Below, one piece after another: positions 58,922-64,000 of a DNA stretch of 64,000 bases. The stretch spans positions 57,269,578-57,333,577 of the forward strand of contig NW_019211456.1 of assembly GCF_002443255.2 (NCBI RefSeq). Reading direction: 5' to 3'. The number at the start of each line of letters is the position of its first letter. The stretch's first letter is position 1. The notes beneath the pieces were generated by a model. The model was not told the origin of the DNA. It worked only from the letters and a program-made list of their open reading frames with translations, and ran no database searches. The translations under genes and the position numbers were made by a program. The stretch comes from Varroa destructor (lineage: Eukaryota; Arthropoda; Arachnida; Mesostigmata; Varroidae).

Positions 58922-61900
58922 ATTTCTAAATGGACTTCAACCAGCGCAGACCAATGATATCCTTAAACAGCTCGTTTACGTTACAGATTTAATGCATAAT
59001 GTACCTTCGATTTGTATGTGCGCTACGGGACCTTTATAGGAATCTGTGGTACAAAACAGAGAAATCGTGACGCAGTATTATTATTGTAGAATCAGACTTT
59101 AATCAGCCGTAGCGCATTTCACCGACGATTTTTCCAACTGTAGTAGCTAATGTTTCATAAACAAACACCAGCCTGGATCAGCTGATGCAATGGAACCGCC
59201 GGCTATCATGGATTCCTGTCATACAGTTCTTACTCCTAAGCTTATAATGCGTTCTGGTTTTACGACCGGCCGCAGTGGACCCGCTTAGCCTAAATTTAGG
59301 TATGTTGGTAGAATTTATAAGCGATAAGTTACTAGAGCTTAACTCTAATTAGGGGTCGAAATAGCTAGACTCGCAGTCATTTACTACTTGGAAATGAGCA
59401 TCGCGACAAGCTTCATGATGTCTCGAAAATAGATAAGCGCAATGCCGTTTTAGCAATAGGAAAATTATCGAAAGCACGCTTAAAGACGCGAAAACATCAT
59501 GCCGCGCAAGCGACGTATCTGGAAAAAATTTCCTTATAGACTAATGCTACGGCTTCAGCTTCATTGTTTTCGATCTGAAGCAAAAACCAATTTGGTAACC
59601 TTAACCCGGCTGCAGAACTATGGTTATCGCGAGCTGAGCGGTACACCTTGTATAAGAGCTTCCCGAACTATATTCCGTTTTCATTGATAGAAATTTTAAT
59701 CTATTTAAAAAATAGGGATATGAAATATACAGATAATATTTGTCGTTAATACAAAAGCTCTAAAAGAGCTAATTATTGGCCAAGGGGTAGATTTATCGAC
59801 TATATGATAAGAATTATAAACCATTATATTTCATCAATATAAAATATCTATAGAACAACGTAAATGGATCCTTAAAGTAAAGCAACAACCATTTTTAGTA
59901 TATCATTAAACAAATTATTATTATTGGAAAAGTAAAATATATACAATTGCCACCTTTTCTCTTATCTATCCTAATGATTAGAATAGGTACCCTACGATCA
60001 TATCAGCAGCTGATAGTACAGCCAAACTTATAGCAGGAATTAAATGTCTAGTGGGCAAACTTTCTATTCTTCTTTTAATCTTACAATATATATATATATA
60101 TGCTCTGCTCACATCTACAATAGTTGATTGCAGTCACATTCTAACTACACAAAGGTATCGAAATAAGACTTCGAACAAGTATTAAAAAAATGAAAAAAAA
60201 AAAATGATTATATACTTAGTTGATTGTGGAATTTCGAGTTCTATAAGACAATTTGAGCGAGGTGTTCGATGGGGTCTACAAATAACACATGTCGACCATC
60301 TAAATTCTTTATCATAAATTTAGCCTTTGAAACCAACATTTCACGGCGTATTTCTTACTTCGTAGATCTGTGACTTTTGCACTTTAGTAAATGCTTACTG
60401 GATATAGGTAGCCACACTGCACGTCGTATCCATGACTCTATTCTTCTACCGCTACGGTCGTGGCGAAGAGACTCGTGGATCGAAGCGGCATTTATCACGG
60501 TTATTATACGGTTATACGCTTTAGCAGTTACTAGTTTTCTTGTCCGTCTTCACAAACGGATCTGTGGCCCAGGCGCTATTAATGTTAAATGCTAGATGGT
60601 TTGTTGTTGGCGGCTATTGATTCCGCAAGATTCACGAGAGTCTCGGTTTGATTCAGAGTCAGCCCACATATTATGTGATGGAATATATACTTCGGTTTGA
60701 AAAAAACCTCCATTCATTCATAAGGATATGTATGCAGACTAAATTATGCTTTTATTGAAAGTTTTGCCTTCTTGCCCTTATAATGCATTTAACTATGAGA
60801 TTATGGGATCTGGAGAACAGCTTCCCTTTAAGCTAGCTCAGTTGCCAAACTTGACACTCCTACATTAAGATAGTTTTGTTCCTCTAACATTCACATTCAC
60901 AGAATTTCAGTGAATCAGCGGTAACGGCCAAAGCGACCAACCAGCGGGTAACAATTTACGAAACATTTATATATATATATGTATAAACATACAGGATTTA
61001 ATAGAATTCACCGACTTTTTTTTTGTCTATGTAACGGCTCAAAGGATACCAACTCTTCTGTTGAATAAAAATGCCCCGTTCTATCTATTTAATTATTTTT
61101 TTTTTCGTGAGACAAATCTATATTTTACAATAACGTACCAGAAAAAGCCTTTCTATAATTAGGAATAATTTTAAAATAGAATTTCATTGCTCAAAGCAAC
61201 ACGCAATATCGCGTTATGTATGCAAATAATGAAGAACACATTCTTCTGTTTTCCTACTAAATGGGTTCTTTATATTGCGACCCAGTGCAGTACCAAGTGT
61301 AAGTCGAAATCTGCTGTTTGCAAACATACAAGCGATAAGCTGCACGGATCTAAGAGAAAATAACAGTTGAGGTTCCTTAATTCGTTTGTGTTTACATTTT
61401 GTTATTGGAAACTTCTATAAAATAAAAACTATTTTTTTCGGAAGTTATATCAAGAAACAGTTAAAAAAAAACTCAAAGATAGCTCATTCAGTACTGTGAA
61501 CTTATGTATGAACCTGTGTTATGAACTTTATGTCTAGAACATGTTTGTAAAATACATGCAGAGGTCCAATCCGGGTCCAATAATATGAGCAATATTTCTT
61601 TTTACCACCAGCAATATATATATATACATAACTGAAATGCTGTTTAGCGTCTGGTGTCCAAATAAAAAGCTTAGCATTTTTGCATAAAAAATAGCATAAA
61701 CGCTATTTTTTGCTTTTAGTTGATTTTATGTCGATATTTTTTTACTTTTTAAGGGAAGTTTTTTGAACGGGCATTTTGACTACTGATTTGCATTACGTCT
61801 ATAGTTAGTTGTATTATAGAGAAATAATCTTGCTTTATTAATATTTGTTTGTATGCTTTTATTAAACAAAGTACAAATTACATGTAAAAAAAAATTTGCT

Positions 61901-62122
61901 TTAATCGATCATATTTTATGATGGGAGGTGTGCGCTTGAGTACAGTGTCTCTTGCTATAAATGTTTGATAGATTGCCTGTATTTATAGTTCTCTGTTGCT
62001 TAGTCGGAACCGTTATTATCGATATTTTTTTGCGTATTCGTAAGTCATAATTTTAGTTACACAGTGAGCATTACATGATAGACATGCACACTACCGAAAC
62101 CTATCGTACAACAACAACAACA

Positions 62123-62144
62123 ATGTCACGCTATAGCGTGACAT
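62123..62144. repeat. Perfect 22-bp palindrome beside a CAA run
   Basis: ATGTCACGCTA followed directly by its reverse complement, with no loop, immediately after a CAA trinucleotide run (62108-62122). It could be a protein-binding site or a chance or recombinational product. Confidence 0.85.
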
Positions 62145-62203
62145 GTTCATGGGCGGAGCGAAAGCATTAAGTAGATCTCATGTTGAAGCTTCACTATGAC
62201 GCA

Positions 62204-62204
<1 letters not shown>

Positions 62205-62252
<48 letters not shown>
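62205..62252. repeat. CT microsatellite
   Basis: An uninterrupted TC/CT dinucleotide run of about 48 bases. Confidence 0.95.
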
Positions 62253-62253
<1 letters not shown>

Positions 62254-63030
62254 GTTTCCTCAATCTACTCTCGTCCTTCGTACTTTTCGGTTTTTGCCCA
62301 CGATTTTTCTCTTTCGCTAGTAGAGATATCATTGCTCTCATCAAACTCTCTTGATTCTTCGATCTTGTTTTTGTGAATGCTCACGCGAATATCGCTATAT
62401 GGTCTAGTGTCTAAAACGATAGGTTTCTGTAGCATGATTGATTCTAAAGAAATTTTATAATAGATCCTCTGGCTGCATTTCCTTGAGAAGTTAGCACGGA
62501 AACATTAGAGGGTTAACCTGCTTGGTTGACTTGATGCGGACCAAATAGACAGAAGAATGTCTTGCTAAGATGCTATATACTAATAAACAGCCATTGTAGT
62601 ATGTAACAAAGTCAATAATTTTTCGATCACTTGTTGTTGTAAAAATACTAACAGAGCATAGTCGTTCAGGTATGAAGCCTGTCTTTATGAGCATGCATCG
62701 TGCACAACCTTAAGACTCTTATGAATATCCCAGATTAATGTAATAACAAGGTAATATATACGGTTATTATGGTATAGTAGTAAAGGCATGCCTAGAATTG
62801 GGTAAGACCTTGGTCTTACGTTCAAAGTAATCAGGTAAATTATAATAGCTAACAATATAGGCTCCCCAAAAACATGAAATCTAAGGACAAACCAAACGTA
62901 TACGTGGCTAAAGCCTTCCATGCAACAGGGCCAAAATATATGCTGGTATTTCTAAAGTTACGCATATAAGATCTACTTACTTAGCCCAAAGATGCAGTTT
63001 TTGTCCTCTAATAATTCTAATAGGAGCTAA

Positions 63031-63314
63031 TTAAGTCTCGTGCAAAAAATGTACCCAAATGGACCGAGGTTTCGTTCTCTGAGGAAATCCTTTAACGATA
63101 AAGCAGCTTCTTTCCTGACTGTACGTATAAATGTAATCGCCGTTTTCCCCCAGTGCGTCGTATTGACTAGACACTGTGTTTGCAATTTCCAAATTGTCAT
63201 TTGCCGTCGGCACCAATAGATAGCAGGGGCTTACATGATAAGATGATTCACGGTACAGTGGACAATTAAAATCTTGTTTTCGATATTCTAGATAGCGTTT
63301 AATGTATGTTAAAA
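63031..63314 (-). CDS. Coding-like segment, possible terminal exon
   Basis: A - strand frame opens after CAGTTTCAG (acceptor G at 63315) and runs about 94 codons to TAA (63033-63031). It includes YIKRYLEYRKQDFNCPLY, SSYHVSPCYLLVPTAND and KGFPQRTKPRSIWVHF. It has no in-frame ATG, so it would have to be an internal or last exon of a gene continuing right of the window. A donor-like GTACAT near 63052 would shorten it. The family is not recognised, and the length is within what chance allows. Confidence 0.3.
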
Positions 63315-64000
63315 CTGAAACTGTGAGAGTTTACATTGCATATCTTTGTTCAAAGATGAGTGAGTCGTTTGTTCCAGTAGGGATGAATATGCGTTTGATC
63401 ATTCAAAATGATCAAAACGACCTGTAATAAATTGACTAACATCTATATCTCTTGTGGTATTGGATCCACACTTTCGTCTCTAATCTCTGTCACAGGTTTT
63501 CCAAGATCTTTGATGGATTCCTATTTATCTTTGAAACGCTTGAATCATTTATTTACTCGATGTTTGATTGCCGTAAGAATTCTGCAAAGTTCGTAGAATG
63601 TCGTTGAGGTTTATCCTATTCTTCACACGGAACCTAGTATAAGTGTGCTGTTGGATTTGGGAGAGATTGTAAAACGCTCGATACACATGGTCTTACCAAG
63701 TGTCCTTAAAAAGGTATAGACTGTACCGGATCCTTATGGAATTTCACCTAACCCTATAAAGCGCCCATAAAGATATGCGGACAACGAAAGGAATTGTTTG
63801 AAAGTAGGTTAGATAATAGTTTTTTGAATACAGCATTTTAGGGAAGTTTATCCTTTCATTTTAACTTATGACTGGTACGAATCCAGATTTGACCGCGGAC
63901 CTTTACATGATACACAATTTTTCTGAATTATCTCTCGTACCTTAGAACATTTTTGTTCTCACAAATTTCTCGTGTATATACACACGTTGATTAATATTAA

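Larger units (their letters stand above)
58940..63000. other. Intergenic region, no confident gene
   Basis: A + frame near 59180-59298 reads DAMEPPAIMDSCHTVLTP before a stop but is short. Frames at 59499-59687 and 60377-60595 on the + strand are unrecognised. TA runs occur at 60087-60101 and 60968-60981. Confidence 0.45.

Overview
This is a eukaryotic, AT-rich, mostly intergenic window. Its introns (GT...AG), AATAAA-type poly(A) signals, TA/GA/CT microsatellites and animal-type RCC1-BTB gene point to a metazoan. Short introns (about 90-750 bp), a fossil mariner and a fossil LTR-retrotransposon integrase would fit an arthropod, perhaps a mite, but nothing in the sequence fixes the species.

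Region 1-9.7 kb: one gene can be reconstructed confidently. It is an RCBTB1/RCBTB2-type protein (RCC1 beta-propeller, then BTB and BACK domains) on the + strand, in 14 coding exons from 3959 to 9717, about 534 residues, all phases joining. Its first coding exon, the 722 bp before its ATG and 241 bp of intron 1 lie inside a 1101-bp inverted repeat whose other arm (1-1101) carries an inverted second copy of the exon on the - strand. The arms look identical over their whole length and are separated by a 2135-bp unique spacer. This is the most striking structure in the window. It is either a very recent inverted duplication or an assembly artefact.

Region 9.7-17.6 kb: after the RCBTB 3' end comes a convergent - strand gene read from about 17.6 down to 12.5 kb. 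It encodes a Ser/Thr/Asn/Gln-rich protein that I do not recognise. Several exons join in phase, ending in a short amphipathic helix. Its 5' end is not found.

Region 17.6-47 kb: gene-poor. It holds scattered coding-like segments of uncertain status (20.2-22.1, 27.5-28.0 and 45.7 kb), an old diverged inverted repeat with a hairpin near its centre (25.9-27.5 kb), and one better candidate: an intronless 141-residue predicted secreted protein at 38532-38957. A short repeat occurs at 21.0 kb and again at 47.3 kb.

Region 47-50 kb: a transposon graveyard. A broken Ty3/gypsy-like integrase end is tandemly duplicated on the - strand (48.0-48.3 kb), and a frameshifted mariner transposase lies beside it on the + strand (48.69-49.45 kb).

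Region 50-64 kb: intergenic, with a perfect 20-bp-stem hairpin (51.9 kb), microsatellites and two weak coding candidates (58.5-58.9 kb +, 63.0-63.3 kb -). At this base composition I estimate that several stop-free frames of about 100 codons arise by chance in 64 kb, so most short open frames were left out.
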